Assembly (NCBI GenBank): GCA_026873275.1
Contig: JANTUC010000007.1
Location: 1,860,001-1,924,000 of the forward strand
Length of the DNA: 64,000 nucleotides
Direction of reading: 5' to 3'
Source of the DNA: Pseudopithomyces maydicus
Taxonomy: Eukaryota; Ascomycota; Dothideomycetes; Pleosporales; Didymosphaeriaceae
Under the pieces are notes generated by a model. The model was not told the DNA's origin, ran no database searches, and saw only the letters and a program-made list of their open reading frames with translations. Position numbers and translations under genes: made by a program. This document shows positions 11,641 through 23,511 of the stretch, piece by piece (position 1 is the stretch's first letter; each line of letters opens with the position of its first letter).

Positions 11641-13930
11641 GGGTTTTCTTCATCAGGGTGGAAGAGAGGGACATATCCTGAATGGGGTTCAATTTGTCGC
11701 GGTGTTCACCATAATCCAAGATTGTCTTGATTTGACTTCCACCGCGGGAGCAACATGTATTGTTCGATTCGGCATTTCGAGTAGTGGAGAGACAGAAACA
11801 TATCTCTTGGCGGTATAATTTTAGACAAGAACATAGTAGTAAGACATGTACGATTTTCAAAATTAACTTTGCCGTAGTGTCAGCCGCAACATGAAGTGGT
11901 AATTTTGAATGTTTGAGGCGGGAACGACACAACATGCGTGAATAATGTTTCTTTTAGAGACAGAGGCACAGTCCAGGCATATTAGAGCTTTATCAATCTT
12001 ATTTGAATCCCGCGAGGACATGGACGCTTGTTGTTGGAAATTAAAAAACGAAGCCAAGGTATCAATGTTGTTTAGTTCGTGTCAGAAAGCGAATAGTGAA
12101 AGCTACCCAAAGGCTTGAGTCCAGTGGGACTTTTTGACTATATATCGATCAAGGGTTGCGTTAGATTTGTGAATTCCCATGTACCGAACTGTGTGGACTA
12201 TTAGCTGTTCCGATTCAGACCCATTTTGACCCGGATCAGTGTGGACCTCGGAAGTAATCATGTCGGAGGACACCTGACGGCAACATCGGGCATGAGACGG
12301 TGTAATTAGGTCAGCTTTTCGGAGACTCGTAGACGCATTTAGGTATTTGGGTAGGCAACTGCGTGTTCAGAAAGGCCGTTTATCTCATGAGTGATAAATA
12401 GAGCCAAGTGGATTTTCTCTGGAAAGACAAGCAAAATTCCATGAGGGGCGGGCGGTTAAAATTGGTTAACTAGGACTGATACATTCGTTTTTCAGTGAGG
12501 CTGTTGATTCGGAGAGAGTAGCGCTTGGTGGGATAGCCAACGTTGCCCGGGCACGGAAAAAACATGTCATGAGGATGGTGTAATTCGATTGGACGCAGAG
12601 GGGATTGTGCCATGAGCTGCTCTGTTGTGTATTTCTGGAATCGAGAGAATTTTTCCTCAATTCGACATTGTGGAACCCAGAAGCGTCCCTTCCCATGGAA
12701 TTCCAGTTTTTGATTTTCAGTGAACGTACAAGCTGGTTTGTCTTGTTTTCTCGATACCAAGAACATACAACGCCAAAAATGAGGCTTTGAGCTCAAGCAA
12801 ATGGCAAAAACATTGAAAATTTCTTTCAGTGGTGGGTTTTGTACAAGGCTTCCCAAGAAAAGGTCGGGTCCATGAGTTTGTTGGTTACGAATTTCACTTC
12901 TGAAGCCAAAGACATGGTGAGTGGTTTGATTTAGTTCTCGAGAACAATTTTTCTTTCATGAGGTCGCCATTCTCCTCCTTCTCATTCGTATGTGCTGTTA
13001 TTGTTTGTCGGAACCGAAGCTCTGATTTTTCGTGTGTCGCTGGTAGCCAGTCGCAAATATATGATCATCACTGAGGATGTCATAGAGATAATGCGAGAGA
13101 CAAGAAGTATTTTGGAGGTTTTGGTTGGCTGGCTGAATCTGAAGACGTGGACTGAAGAAAGCACATTTGATGAATCGATCCGTGGTTTTTTGCCACACTT
13201 TCAGCTCGAACATGAAGGTAAGAGGTTTGTTGTTTTCAAATCACAACGCGCCATGTTGATTCCCCATGGGCTTTTTCCATCTGCTTTTGAACTTGGAAGT
13301 ACGCATGAAGCCTGATCTTCGGAATTTAATGATCAAACGAGTCGAAAGGTGTCGTCAGATTTTAGAGAACCCGGACAGCGGGAACATGATTGCCTCAATT
13401 GAATATTGTGAAGAGGAAGATAAAGCGCATCGGATGCCAGTGATTTAAATCTGAAGTGAAGCAGAAGAACCATGCTACTTGGTACGTAGATTTTAGACAA
13501 GATAATAAGTGGCTCCCATAGGGGGCTGGAATCAACATTTTAGAATGGAGACTTGGAAGATTTTAGCATGATCCAAGTCCCGGAAGCAGAGGAACATGTT
13601 GTCGCCCAAGTCTTTTTTAAAGCAGGCCACGAAGAGTCTGGATGAGCAATTGGAAGCAGGACAAAGAGGAGCACGACTGTCTATTTAAAAGAAATCTATC
13701 CTGAGCATGACCTCTATATATGAGTCAGCGACTATAAGTATAATTGATACTGGGGGTTCCCTGATGGTAAAGTCTGAATCATGGGGCGGTTTAAAAGTCT
13801 CGTGACGGCAGGGCTTAGCGCGAAGCTCGGGCGCGTTTAGCATCCAGAAAATTTGGGAATCACCCTTTCGACGTCGAAGCTCCATCTGCCGTTGTATACC
13901 AATTCATTCTGTTAATTCCTGTTAAGCATC

Positions 13931-15006
13931 ATGTGAGTCGAACGTGCGTTGTCTTCATGCGGCGATTTTAGATGCTAATGCGCACATGCAGGTTTCTCCT
14001 CCGCCGCACAGCTGTTCGCGCCATCAGCTCGACGCCCTCGTCGGCTATCTTCGTAAAGCCGCGGTCGATATCCTCCATCACACCTACTGCATTCCGCTCG
14101 AGGAACCAGCAATGGGCCGCCCCAGCCTTCCAGAAGAGATTCCTTAGCGGAGAGCCCACCAAGGTTGAGACGACCGAGGCCGAGGCGAAGGAGGTGGAGG
14201 CAAAGGAGGGTTTTGCGCAAACCGCAGCTGAGGCTCCTATAGAGGAGAACCTTACCCCCGCACAAGAGCAGGCTCAGGCAGAGCCTACAGATGCCAAGAA
14301 CACTGTCGGTATCGATGCTTTGGAGAAAGCTGCCGCACCAGCACCACGCCACCGCAACAAATTCAACCTCGACAAGCCTGCCCCAGAGCCCAACAACAGT
14401 ATCTATGTTGGCAACTTGTACTACGAAGTCACCGCGGACCAGTTGAAGCGCATCATGACCCGCTTCGGTGAGGTCGAGAGTGTCCGCATCATCTACGACA
14501 ACAGGGGCATCAGCAGAGGGTAAGCCCTCCTCCCATCGGCCATGGTACTACTCTAGCTAACAGCGCACCTCAGTTTCGGTTATGTCGTGTTCAAGACCGT
14601 CGAAGAGGCCACAGCCGCCATCGAGAACCTCGACACCCAGGTCTTCGAGGGCCGCAACATAGTCTGCCAGTTCCACCGTCCCAAGGAGAACTCCAAGACG
14701 CGCTCCTCGGACGGATCGTTCGTGGCCAACCCTCCTTCCAAGACTCTCTTTATCGGAAACATGTCCTTTGAGATGTCGGACAAGGACCTCAATGACCTCT
14801 TCCGTGACATCCGCAACGTCATGGATGTTCGCGTCGCCATCGACCGGAGAACCGGTCAGCCCAGGGGTTTCGCCCACGCAGACTTCATCGATACCGCCAG
14901 CGCTGTCAAGGCCAAGGACATTCTCGGCCAGAAGGTCATCTACGGCAGGCAGCTGCGCGTAGACTTCAGCAAGTCGACCCCGAAGAGAAACCCCGAGAGG
15001 GAATAA
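13931..15006 (+). CDS. Two-RRM RNA-binding protein with a mitochondrial-type leader
   Basis: RNA-binding protein expected to act in mitochondrial or nucleolar RNA metabolism; the leader favours mitochondria. Model: 13931-13932, 13992-14519 and 14574-15006, giving 320 aa. The first intron (59 nt, donor GTGAGT, branch GCTAATG, acceptor ATGCAG) splits the start codon as AT|G, giving MFLLRRTAVRAISSTP. Without that splice, translation would begin at 13972 as MLMRTCRFLLRR, in the same frame. Residues 1-50 are Arg/Ser/Ala-rich without acids, as in mitochondrial presequences. An acidic Glu/Ala linker follows. RRM1 spans about 137-210 (IYVGNL; RGFGYVVF) and RRM2 about 233-308 (LFIGNM; RGFAHADF). The C-terminus is basic. 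Confidence 0.9.
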
Positions 15007-15559
15007 ATGTGAGCATCAGTGGGTGCATTGTTTCGATAATGAAGAAAGCGATGGGTAAAAATAGGTCCTCGCCAACGAGGGACGATGCGCGCTTGTTCGA
15101 TTCTATTTGAAGGTTTCTATCTTGTCGTTCATAGTGTGTTGATAGGCCTGTTGGGCCCACGTGTACCATACATACATGCATAGAGGAGCATCCTGGCGTT
15201 TGATTCCCCTCTCTTTCTGTATGCAATAGGGTGGATGGGCTGGTACGATATCACAGAATTTAATAGTTGCAAAGTCAGCCTCACAAAAGATTCCGCTTGG
15301 GGATGTGTTTTCCGCCCTTGGTTGCCACTTAGAAATCAACAGAAGTACCTCGGCGGTTTCGGCTGCATATGCCCCACTCCGCGCCCGCGTCTGTTAACCC
15401 GCAGTCATCAACACCTCCACACAAGCAAGAGCCGTTCCGTTGCACGCTTCCCTCGTCGACGGCAGCCTCCTGTACACCGTACAACAGCTAGCCCCCTACT
15501 TTACCCGACCTCGTGCCACCACAACCATTACCTAATTCCTGCCATTCGCCCTCTGAACC
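15007..15559. other. Intergenic: PEX5 promoter region
   Basis: This 553-bp spacer between two plus-strand genes holds the 3' end of the RRM gene and the PEX5 promoter. The last 150 bp before the PEX5 start are C-rich and pyrimidine-rich. No other feature is seen. Confidence 0.55.
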
Positions 15560-17554
15560 ATGTCCTTCCTCGGTGGCGCCGAGTGCTCGACGGCGGGCAA
15601 CCCACTCAGCCAGTTCACGAAACACGTACAAGATGACAAGTCGCTGCAGAGAGATCGGCTGGTTGGGCGGGGCCCAGGCGGCATGCAGGAGGGCATGCGC
15701 AGCCAGCAGATGGGCGGCGGTTCCGACGGTGTAAGTGAAAGGACGACGATGCCCCGATTGGCCGTATTGGAGGACTATACTGGACCGAAGCTGATGACAT
15801 GCTAGATGATGAATGAGTTCATGCAACAGAATGCACAGCTCCCACAGGGCCCCGGGCCTGCCTCGCCCTTCGCCATGGAGCAAATGCGGAGAGAGCTAGA
15901 GCGCGCGCAACACAGTGGATCGCCCGCCTGGGCCGCCGAATTCGACCCTGGAATGGCAGCCCCAGAGGCCATGGGCCCGGCGATGCAAGAACGACCCGCT
16001 GGCTTCTCTCCCGCCGAGTTCGCCAAATTCCAGCAGATGAACCCTACCGCACGGACAGCGAGCCCAACCGTCCAAGGCCCGTCTTCGATGATGGGATACC
16101 AGAGACCCATGTATAGCGGGATGGGTATGGGCATGGGAATGGGCATGGGAATGGGCGGCATGGGCATGATGCACCAGAACTATGGGCCGCAGAACACCCA
16201 GCAGCAGCCGATGCAAGAGGGCAAGGGCAAGGGTCGCATGGTCGAGCTTGACGATCAGGACTGGGAAAAGCAATTCGCCGAGCTGGAGCAGGTTGACAAG
16301 GACGTGCTGGATGAGGAGGCAAACAAGCGCATCGAGGCAGAGCTGAACGAAATGGACAGGTCAGTAGACGCCACCGATTTCGGCGACTTTGAGTCCATCT
16401 GGCGCGGCATCAAGGCTGAGACTGAACATGCTAGACAACTGGCCAACGAGGAGAACTTCGTCGACGGCATGCACATGGGCGACCTGGACCAGTGGGAAGG
16501 ATTTGACGGATTGAACACCCATTCCGTCGGAGACCCTCCAATGGGCGACTACCTATTCGAACAGAACAATCTTTTCAAAAACGTAACAAACCCCTTCGAA
16601 GAGGGCGTCAAGATCATGGAAGAGGGTGGGAATCTCTCCCTGGCAGCGTTGGCATTCGAGGCTGCCGTACAAAAAGATTCACAACACATCGCCGCCTGGG
16701 TAAAATTAGGCGAATCCCAGGCCCAGAACGAAAAAGAAACACCTGCCATCCGCGCTCTCGAGCAAGCCCTCAAGCTCGACCCTTCAAACCTGGAAGCCCT
16801 CATGGGTCTCGCCGTCTCCTACACAAACGAAGGCTACGAAAGCACCGCCTACCGAACCCTCGAGCGCTGGCTCGCCACAAAATACCCAACCCTCATCAAG
16901 GAACCCCTCTCTTCAGACGCAGAAATGGGCTTCACAGACCGCCACCTCCTCCACGAAAAAGTCACAAACCTCTTCATCCAAGCAGCGCAACTATCCCCCA
17001 CCGGCGAGCAAATGGATCCCGACGTCCAGGTCGGCCTAGGCGTTCTCTTCTACGGCGTAGAGGAGTACGACAAGGCGGTCGACTGCTTCGGCGCGGCGCT
17101 CGCCTCCACCGAGTCCGGCGTCTCGAACTCATCCTCCCAGGTCCACCTCCTCTGGAACCGTCTCGGCGCTACCCTCGCAAACTCAGGCCGCAGCGAGGAG
17201 GCCATCGACGCGTACTCGCGCGCCCTGGGCCTCCGCCCAAACTTCGTCCGCGCCCGCTACAACCTCGGCGTGAGCTGCATCAACATCGGGTGCTACACCG
17301 AGGCGGCGCAGCACCTGCTCGGCGCCCTGGCTATGCACAAGGTGGTTGAGAAAGAGGGCAAGGAGCGCGCGAGGGAGGTCGTGGGTGATGGCGTTAGCGA
17401 GCGCGATTTAGATAACATGATTCATCAGAATCAGTCGACAAATCTGTATGATACGCTGAGACGCGTGTTTGGCCAGATGGGGAGGCGCGATTTGTCGGAT
17501 TTGGTGGGACCCGGGCTGGATGTGGAGCGGTTTCGGGGCGAGTTTGAGTTTTGA
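15560..17554 (+). CDS. PEX5: Peroxin-5, PTS1 import receptor
   Basis: Cytosolic/peroxisomal shuttle receptor that binds C-terminal SKL-type signals and delivers cargo to the PEX13/PEX14 docking complex. Exons are 15560-15730 and 15806-17554 (75-nt phase-0 intron), giving 639 aa. The N-terminus MSFLGGAECSTAGNPL carries the conserved Cys (residue 9) that is monoubiquitinated for recycling in the family. WxxxF/Y-type motifs for PEX14 binding are visible (WAAEF near 99, WEKQF near 208). A Met/Gly-rich run lies near 162-177. Tetratricopeptide repeats fill the C-terminal half, for example NPFEEGVKIMEEGG and ALKLDPSNLEALMGLAVSY, and bind the PTS1. Length matches ascomycete orthologues. The identification is firm. 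Confidence 0.96.
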
Positions 17555-18654
17555 GGGGGAGGTTTGCGTGGAGGGTGGGATATTGAGGTAGGCGTTGGGG
17601 TTGTGGTTGCGGTTGGGGGTGAAGAAGAAGAAGAAGAAGAAGAAGAAGAAGAAGAAGAAGAAGAAGAAGAAGAAGAAGAAGAAGAAGAAGAAGAAGAAGA
17701 AGAAGGTGAAGTAGCTATTGGCGAAAAGGCCCCGATGAGGGATGGTTTCAGGGAGTGGGTCGAGGCCGCAGCGTTGTGGGAGAGCGTGAACACAAGTCGG
17801 AATGGCAACACTCCTGCGAATGCAGATGCGGGACTGGGCTACGACGGCTGGCTAGTGGAGAAGAAAGTCAAGGTTAAGGCTTCACCCTGGGAGGATGGGG
17901 GGGATGTGGGCGATAGCTGTTGCTTTGGCACGAGGACGGTGGAGGCGGGTAAGGGGTGTGTTTGGAAATTACATGATGGCGTTTAGAAATGATGGGTGGG
18001 ATGGCATGGCATGGCATGGAATCAAGGGATCGGTCGGGCATTCGGGTGGTGTATATACCTCGTCGTGTGGAAATGAAAAATTCGGTCCAGCGTTGCTGGG
18101 TGGTTGCTTGGAAATGAATGGTGTTTTGGTGTGAGGTTTTATGAATTGCGCTGGAGAGTGAAGTGTAATGGCGAAGAGAAGATATGAAGGATGCGTCTGA
18201 GGTCTTCGAGGAGCATAATGGCTTAAGACGGTGAAATGGAAGAATGCTTCATCATTACCATAAGGGTATGGTTGAGGAAGGAAAGGACAGTCTTGATATG
18301 ACCAACACGTATAATGATTGCTGGTCTAGTGGATCCAGACTGGCATTGCCCATGCTTTCACGGTAAAACATCCTGCTTCTCCGCACAGGAGAGCAAGGTG
18401 TGACACGTTTCCAGTTATCAGAAGTGATATAGGATCTTGATTAATGTGTTTCTTTCCCTCCCGCAGTTTAGTCGGTGGTTTGCGACGCTATTAGCTCATG
18501 GCCGTTGGAGTGGCACCTACCCTGATCGGTCGGTCGCTTCCTATGGCAGAAGGGAAGGTGCGGAACTAGTACTGTATAGGCGTATTCGCCACCTTTGTAG
18601 AAGAACCAATTCCTCTACTCAATAATGACCTCTAGCCGTGCAAAAGAACTACAA
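17555..18654. other. Intergenic with a long GAA microsatellite
   Basis: This stretch of 1.1 kb lies between the convergent PEX5 and F-box-like genes. It starts with a pure GAA array about 65 bp after the PEX5 stop, so the array probably sits in the 3' UTR. A 140-codon plus ORF through the array (poly-Glu) and the opposite poly-Ser ORF are repeat artefacts. The rest shows nothing recognisable. Confidence 0.6.
17621..17705 (+). repeat. (GAA)n microsatellite, about 28 units
   Basis: An uninterrupted GAA/AAG triplet array of 85 bp lies just downstream of PEX5. Arrays this long and pure are expected to vary in length between strains. Confidence 0.97.
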
Positions 18655-20024
18655 CTACGCAGTCAAGATTGTCTCAGTGAACCACTCACAACCGCTAGGC
18701 AACGACTCGCTGGTACATTCCTCTCGAAACTCCAGTCGTACGCCATTATCAGCGAAGCACTCACGCAGCTGAGCAACAGTACTGCACACCCCATCCGACT
18801 CCATCATCTGAAAAGGGAGTTCATCCAAATCCCGCGCCGCAACTTCGACCTCTCCCTCAACCACAAAAATCGTAATCCTTCTCAAGTCAGGGAATCGCCT
18901 CCCAACGCCTTGTTCGCTCAGCTCTTGCAGTGCTTCAATCACCCTATTATACATGCGCTCCACCTTCCGCAGCGTTAAACAGCGTAGCGTCTCCGGAAGC
19001 GTGAGATCGAACACCCACTCCCCCGGGCCCTCCGGTTCCAGCAGACTCCCGGCGTAGACATCCAAGTCCTGAATCCTCGACCGGTACCGCAACTTGTGCA
19101 CCACGTCCACCGCATGGTCAAACCCCCACCGAGCAGGCGCGTGTTCAGCTTTCGAATGCCGCCCGCCAATAACCAGCGATTCAAGCACAGGCTGCTCGAG
19201 GCCTTTCTCCACCATGCGCATCAAATTGCGCACGTAGAAATCTGGCATCTCGTCGTCGCTGGGGATGAACGTAAACGACACCAAGTTGGCAAAAAGCTCC
19301 CCGATGGAAAGCAACTCGGGACTCGTATACGCGTAGTCCCAGTCTCCCTTTTCCAGGCTGTCGTCCCGCGGGAAAGTCGTCGTGATTTTCCTAGGCCCGT
19401 ACGCTTGGAATTCTGAGATGGTGACGTGCGTGATTGGGCTTTGCTGCGTTTGCGGGCGGGAAGGCGGGCCCGGCGAGAAGCCTGGGGTGCCGAGACCGGC
19501 GCGTCGGATGTGCAGTTCTTTCACGGGGAGCTCGAGGAGGCCTAGTTCTTCGGTGACGGGGACTTCGTTGTAGTCCAGGTCGAGGCGCTTGAGTTGGCCC
19601 GGGGGTAGTGCTTGCAAGGGGGTTAGGAGCTGTTGGAGGGGGTGGTCGGGGGATGGTCTTCGGCCGAAGTTGTCATCGAAGATGAATGAATGGAGGTTTG
19701 GGAGGAGTTGGTGAGGGCGGTGAACCAGGGGATCCAGAATTCGGGGTATATGCGGACGCCGTGGCATTGGATCCAGAGTTCTTTGACGTGGGCGGCGAGG
19801 AGGGGGTTTTCGGTGAGGTGGTGGAGGAGGCGCTGGCGTTGGGGCTTGGGGAGGGTTTGGAAGCTTAGGGTGAGGCGGAGGGTGGCCCATAGGTGAGGTG
19901 TGGCGATGCGAGAGAGTGTTTTCGATGTGTACATGAGTTGAGTGAGTGAGCGTTTGTCCAGTGAGGAGACTATGAGGTTCATGATTTCTTCTGCTATATA
20001 GCCAAGATTGAGAAAGTCTGACAT
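18655..20024 (-). CDS. F-box-like protein, frame-shifted once
   Basis: Likely substrate-recruiting subunit of an SCF ubiquitin ligase, based only on an N-terminal F-box-like segment. Translation starts at ATG 20024 (MSDFLNLGYIAEEIMNLIVS), and the motif continues as LDKRSLTQLMYTSKTLSRIA before PHLWATL. Around 19706 the reading frame changes. The first frame reads to WFTALTN and the second continues seamlessly from LLPNLHSFIFDDNFG to the stop at 18655, about 456 aa in total. One missing G/C base explains the shift and no intron can, because the two ORFs overlap. The C-terminal part has Leu-rich stretches but no clear LRRs. It is either an assembly error or a pseudogene; the intact downstream frame favours the former. 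Confidence 0.72.
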
Positions 20025-20829
20025 GATGCCTGATTTTTGGATGTTCAAGGCAACGACTGACTGCACTCGGAGAACTGTCTTTAAGGGGTTTGTCGGGGGT
20101 TGGAGTAGACGAACAATTCTTTGTAAGGACACCAGATCTTATGACAATAATGAAAAGACTTATAGCTCAATACATTTAAATAATTCTCGCGGATCAGTTG
20201 CGACCGCGTGTGGGTAGTGTGAGGGCTGAGTGTCTGCCTGCACTAGTGTATAGTGGTGGTATATGTACGTACCATCCATAGGCTATCGCCTAATTAGGTT
20301 AGGTGCAAACACTGACGTCGCTGGTAGCTATATTTATTTCGCTCTTTCTCAACCTGAAAACCACTTTGAGCTTTTAGAAAAATTTCGAGAATTTGGGAAC
20401 TAAAAGAGTTATTTCAAATGTGTATTATGAGGCTAGGAATTCTATAGCTATCGCTAAATAACTGAACAGCAGACAACCACCCATGCTGACCAAGAGCGAT
20501 ATGTACAAGTGCCTCTACCGTTTCATGCACACCAAGAAGAAACTTGGAACCTGAAACAGGCTAGAAAAGCTTTTGATCATAAGACTTGCGTTGCAAATTT
20601 TCCGGGAAAAAACCAAGTGTGCTAGCGATACGAAAGAAATCATTTGGGACCTGAGAACGCCATAGCATGCATGTGCGCTCAACTCCGTTGAAAATGCGGT
20701 ATCGACAGTGTCGAGGAGACAAGAGATATCAGGGGAATCGAATGAGCGGGGTAAGCTTGAGAGCCAGCGCAGGCTCCTCGCTCAATGGCATGGGAGAGCA
20801 CCAAGTGGTAGTCACGTTTGGGCTCCAGC
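20025..20829. other. Intergenic, A+T-rich, no gene seen
   Basis: This stretch of 805 bp between two minus-strand genes is A+T-rich from about 20,130 to 20,640. No protein-like ORF, RNA gene or clear repeat is seen. Confidence 0.55.
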
Positions 20830-21927
20830 TCATAGAGAGTTCTCTACGCGAACCAATTCCTCGAATGACTCCCGCCACTTGTTGGTCTCCTCCTTGTTGG
20901 GCCTGGGGAGGGGCTTGCGGGCAAAGCCGCCGTATCCAAAGTGGGCCATGAGCGCTGCCTTGGTACCGATGATGCCGCCCTGGATGGCGGCCCAGTCGCC
21001 GCGTGCAATGATGGCTTGCAGTTTGCGTGCGTCCGCGTACTTTCCTTCCTCAAAGAGCTCGACGAGCCGGACGCATGCCTTTGGCGCAATGTTGGCCATG
21101 CCGCCGATGATCCCAGAGCCGCCACCAATCAAGGTCTGGAGGGTGAAATCCACGGAACCACCCATGCACATGAAACCAGAGCCGGGATCAGATACGGTTG
21201 CTGCGCGTGTAGCTGCTGCGATGCGGTTCAGCTTGCCCGTGTTACCGCAGGTCAATTTGCAGCCAACGATGTTGGGGTGCTGCGAAAGCTCGATGATGAC
21301 GTCTGAGTTCAAGTCCATTCCTGACACAGCGCCAGGGTAGTTGTAGATGAGGATGGGAATCGGCGAAGCGGTCGCAACGTCTTGGAAAAAGCTTCTTACG
21401 GTGTCCTTGGAGAACAATCCTTGGTAGTAGGCAGGTGGGAGCACAAGAGCATAGTCACCACCGGCATCAGCAGCCTCTTCGCAAAGCTCAATGGCTTCTC
21501 TGGTCGACTGGGCGCCGCATCCGACGATGAGAGGCATGTACCCAAAGCCGGCATCATCTAGGGCTTTGCGGGTGGTGCTGGTGACCAAGTTGCGCTCCTT
21601 GTGAGACAGGTGCACTGCCTCGCCGTTTGACCCTTGGGTGGTGATGCCAGCAACACCAGCCTTTGCAAGACGCACAGCGTGGTTTGCGGTGGTTTCCACG
21701 TCGACGTTGTCGGTGGCAGGGTCGAAGAATGCAACGGTGGGGACGTAAATTCCAGGGACCAGAGACCGCGTCAGACCCATGTTGCCGGATTCGATGGAGC
21801 TGGTCTCGAATTCGTTGTTGTAGTGGTCCATGGTATAGATGGATTGGACAGCCTGGTGGTGGATTGGGTAGGCGGAGCGGGAGTCAAAGCTCGAAGCAGG
21901 AGAAGGTGCGTCGTTGTGAGGCGACAT
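20830..21927 (-). CDS. Dihydrodipicolinate synthase-family aldolase (4-hydroxy-2-oxoglutarate aldolase-like)
   Basis: Class I, Schiff-base aldolase of the DapA superfamily. Fungi make lysine by the aminoadipate route, so this is unlikely to be a true DapA; retro-aldol cleavage of hydroxy-oxo acids is more probable. Single exon, 365 aa. After a roughly 50-residue extension the TIM barrel starts at GLTRSLVPGIYVPTVAFF. The substrate motif TTQGSNGE lies near 97-103 (GTTGE in DapA), the proton-relay Tyr is Tyr195 in YNYPG, and the Schiff-base Lys is Lys224 in IVGCKLTCGN. All key residues are present. A start at Met33 or Met50 is possible, since the N-terminal extension is not conserved-looking. 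Exact substrate is uncertain. Confidence 0.9.
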   Translation of the reverse strand: MSPHNDAPSPASSFDSRSAYPIHHQAVQSIYTMDHYNNEFETSSIESGNMGLTRSLVPGIYVPTVAFFDPATDNVDVETTANHAVRLAKAGVAGITTQGSNGEAVHLSHKERNLVTSTTRKALDDAGFGYMPLIVGCGAQSTREAIELCEEAADAGGDYALVLPPAYYQGLFSKDTVRSFFQDVATASPIPILIYNYPGAVSGMDLNSDVIIELSQHPNIVGCKLTCGNTGKLNRIAAATRAATVSDPGSGFMCMGGSVDFTLQTLIGGGSGIIGGMANIAPKACVRLVELFEEGKYADARKLQAIIARGDWAAIQGGIIGTKAALMAHFGYGGFARKPLPRPNKEETNKWRESFEELVRVENSL

Positions 21928-23490
21928 GGTGAATTGTTGGAAGGGTGGATGGAATATAAATTGGCAAGGGGTCGCAACAGGCTTGACTCGTGTGACAAAG
22001 AATTACGCAAGAGGGGACGGGAGAACAAACTGGACGGATACGCCAACGGACACTATGGTAACCTACTGAGGATGGTCCCAGTCTTAAATAATGGAGGCAC
22101 CGGTCTATTGGCAAGTGTGGGGGTCCAGCTGATGATGCGGTCAGAGAAACGCTAGGGGTTACGGGCAAAGCAAGGTGCCCAGAAATGCTCCCGTGAAGGA
22201 CAGGCTTGCTGCCACAACCAAAGGGGCGGTGACTCCAGAGGCGCTGCACAGCGTGCTACCCATGTCAGGCACAGGAGGCCTGCGGCTTGGCCAACATGCC
22301 CGAGGCCAGCCAATCGCTGTGACGTGCAGGACTGATTACAGAGGATTTGCTTTTTTCTCCTCACTTGGGAGTGGCAGCTGGGCAGGGTAAGCGGTCGGAA
22401 CTTGGCCGGAGTTGTTGGGTAGGGTCGCATGCCTTGTGACGATCTCCTACAAGCGCGCTCAGGGCGGTGATAGGCCGGACGTCGCCACTGTCTCGCCCGT
22501 CCGGAGGGTTGGCGGGGCTCCAGGAGCGTTGCAGAGCGTGTGCTCGGACTCGATAGCGTGGGGGTGGGGTGGAGTTGCAGACGGCGAATTGTTCGGAGAA
22601 TGGCTGGCCGAGGGCTCGTCATCTGATATCGCACGGGCTCCGGCCACGGTGCTGAGAGTGGTCGACATCAGGTGGGTGCATACCTCTCTGCTGGGAACAG
22701 GAGGAGCCGCAACAGGATGCAAGACGTGGCAGACAGCCGCTGAGCCCTGGAGCCCTGGAGCCCTGGGAGGACGCCACCTCAGCACCCTTACGAGCCATGT
22801 CACCAGACCACGCGGCATCAGCCATGAAAGCAGTCATCACAGGTACCCCCCGACCAAGGACTCCGACAGGATTAGGCGCATATGGGCTATGCTTAGCTCC
22901 AAAGTCTCTGTTGCATTGCAGTCACTGGGGACAGCCGAGCCTGGGAAGAGGCGTGGGCCCCCCACGCTCCATTCCTGCCGTGGCGCACCCCAGTCCACGG
23001 CTCGTCGATGACACTAGCCTACCGCAATACCACCGAGCCTCTGCCTCTTGTCTCTGTCTACCTGGATGGATGCGACTTGGCTCGCGCAGGGCAACAGTTG
23101 CAGGGCCGGCAGGGCCAGCAGAGAGGCACAAACGCGCACGCAGCACCCGACCGGGCATCAAACGACATGACGTCTCCCCCTCTGAACCGGCTCGCTGTGC
23201 GAGAGGTCCACAAACCAACACTGGCTCAGGTACCGAAACGAACACCCGGCAGTACTGCACACGAACCCAGAGACGTGGGAAGGTATCAGCCTCTCGTTGA
23301 TTTGGTCACTAGATCCCAGTTTACTTGCCGTAAAGGGAAGCTCCTGGATCGGTATGGCTGCAGTTCCTGAAGTGAACGCCGGCAAACCGCCCCACGCCAA
23401 CACGTCTCTCTCTGTGGCAAGCAGCGGCCAGGAGACCGAACGACCTATTCCCGCTGCACATCAGACAGCATCGCAGCTCTCGCAAACAGC

Positions 23491-23511
23491 CCTCTCTCTC
23501 TCTCTCTCTCT
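23491..23511 (+). repeat. (CT)n microsatellite
   Basis: About ten CT units, uninterrupted, inside the gene-free region. Confidence 0.9.

Larger units (their letters stand above)
9060..13930. other. A+T-richer, repeat-bearing intergenic block with no supported gene
   Basis: These 4.9 kb differ from the flanks by eye: more A/T, many poly-T runs, and no ORF with protein-like composition on either strand. The block contains a CAT/CAC-rich low-complexity stretch (9330-9430), a seven-copy degenerate repeat (9834-10147) and a three-copy 128-135-bp repeat (11260-11640). The ORFs at 12470-12856 (minus) and 12992-13315 (plus) were inspected and show no recognisable domain. It may be an old decayed insertion, or merely a long spacer. 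Confidence 0.55.

Noticed and set aside
12992..13315. 107-codon plus ORF in the A+T-richer block
   Set aside because: It overlaps a minus-strand ORF, has no domain and no convincing splice partners, so I treat it as chance.
17564..17986. 140-codon plus-strand ORF reading poly-Glu
   Set aside because: The ORF is made by the GAA microsatellite downstream of PEX5, and its flanks are not protein-like. The opposite poly-Ser ORF is the same artefact.
22412..23300. ORFs of up to 199 codons on both strands
   Set aside because: They overlap each other on both strands in G+C-rich DNA, with no recognisable motif and no intron structure.
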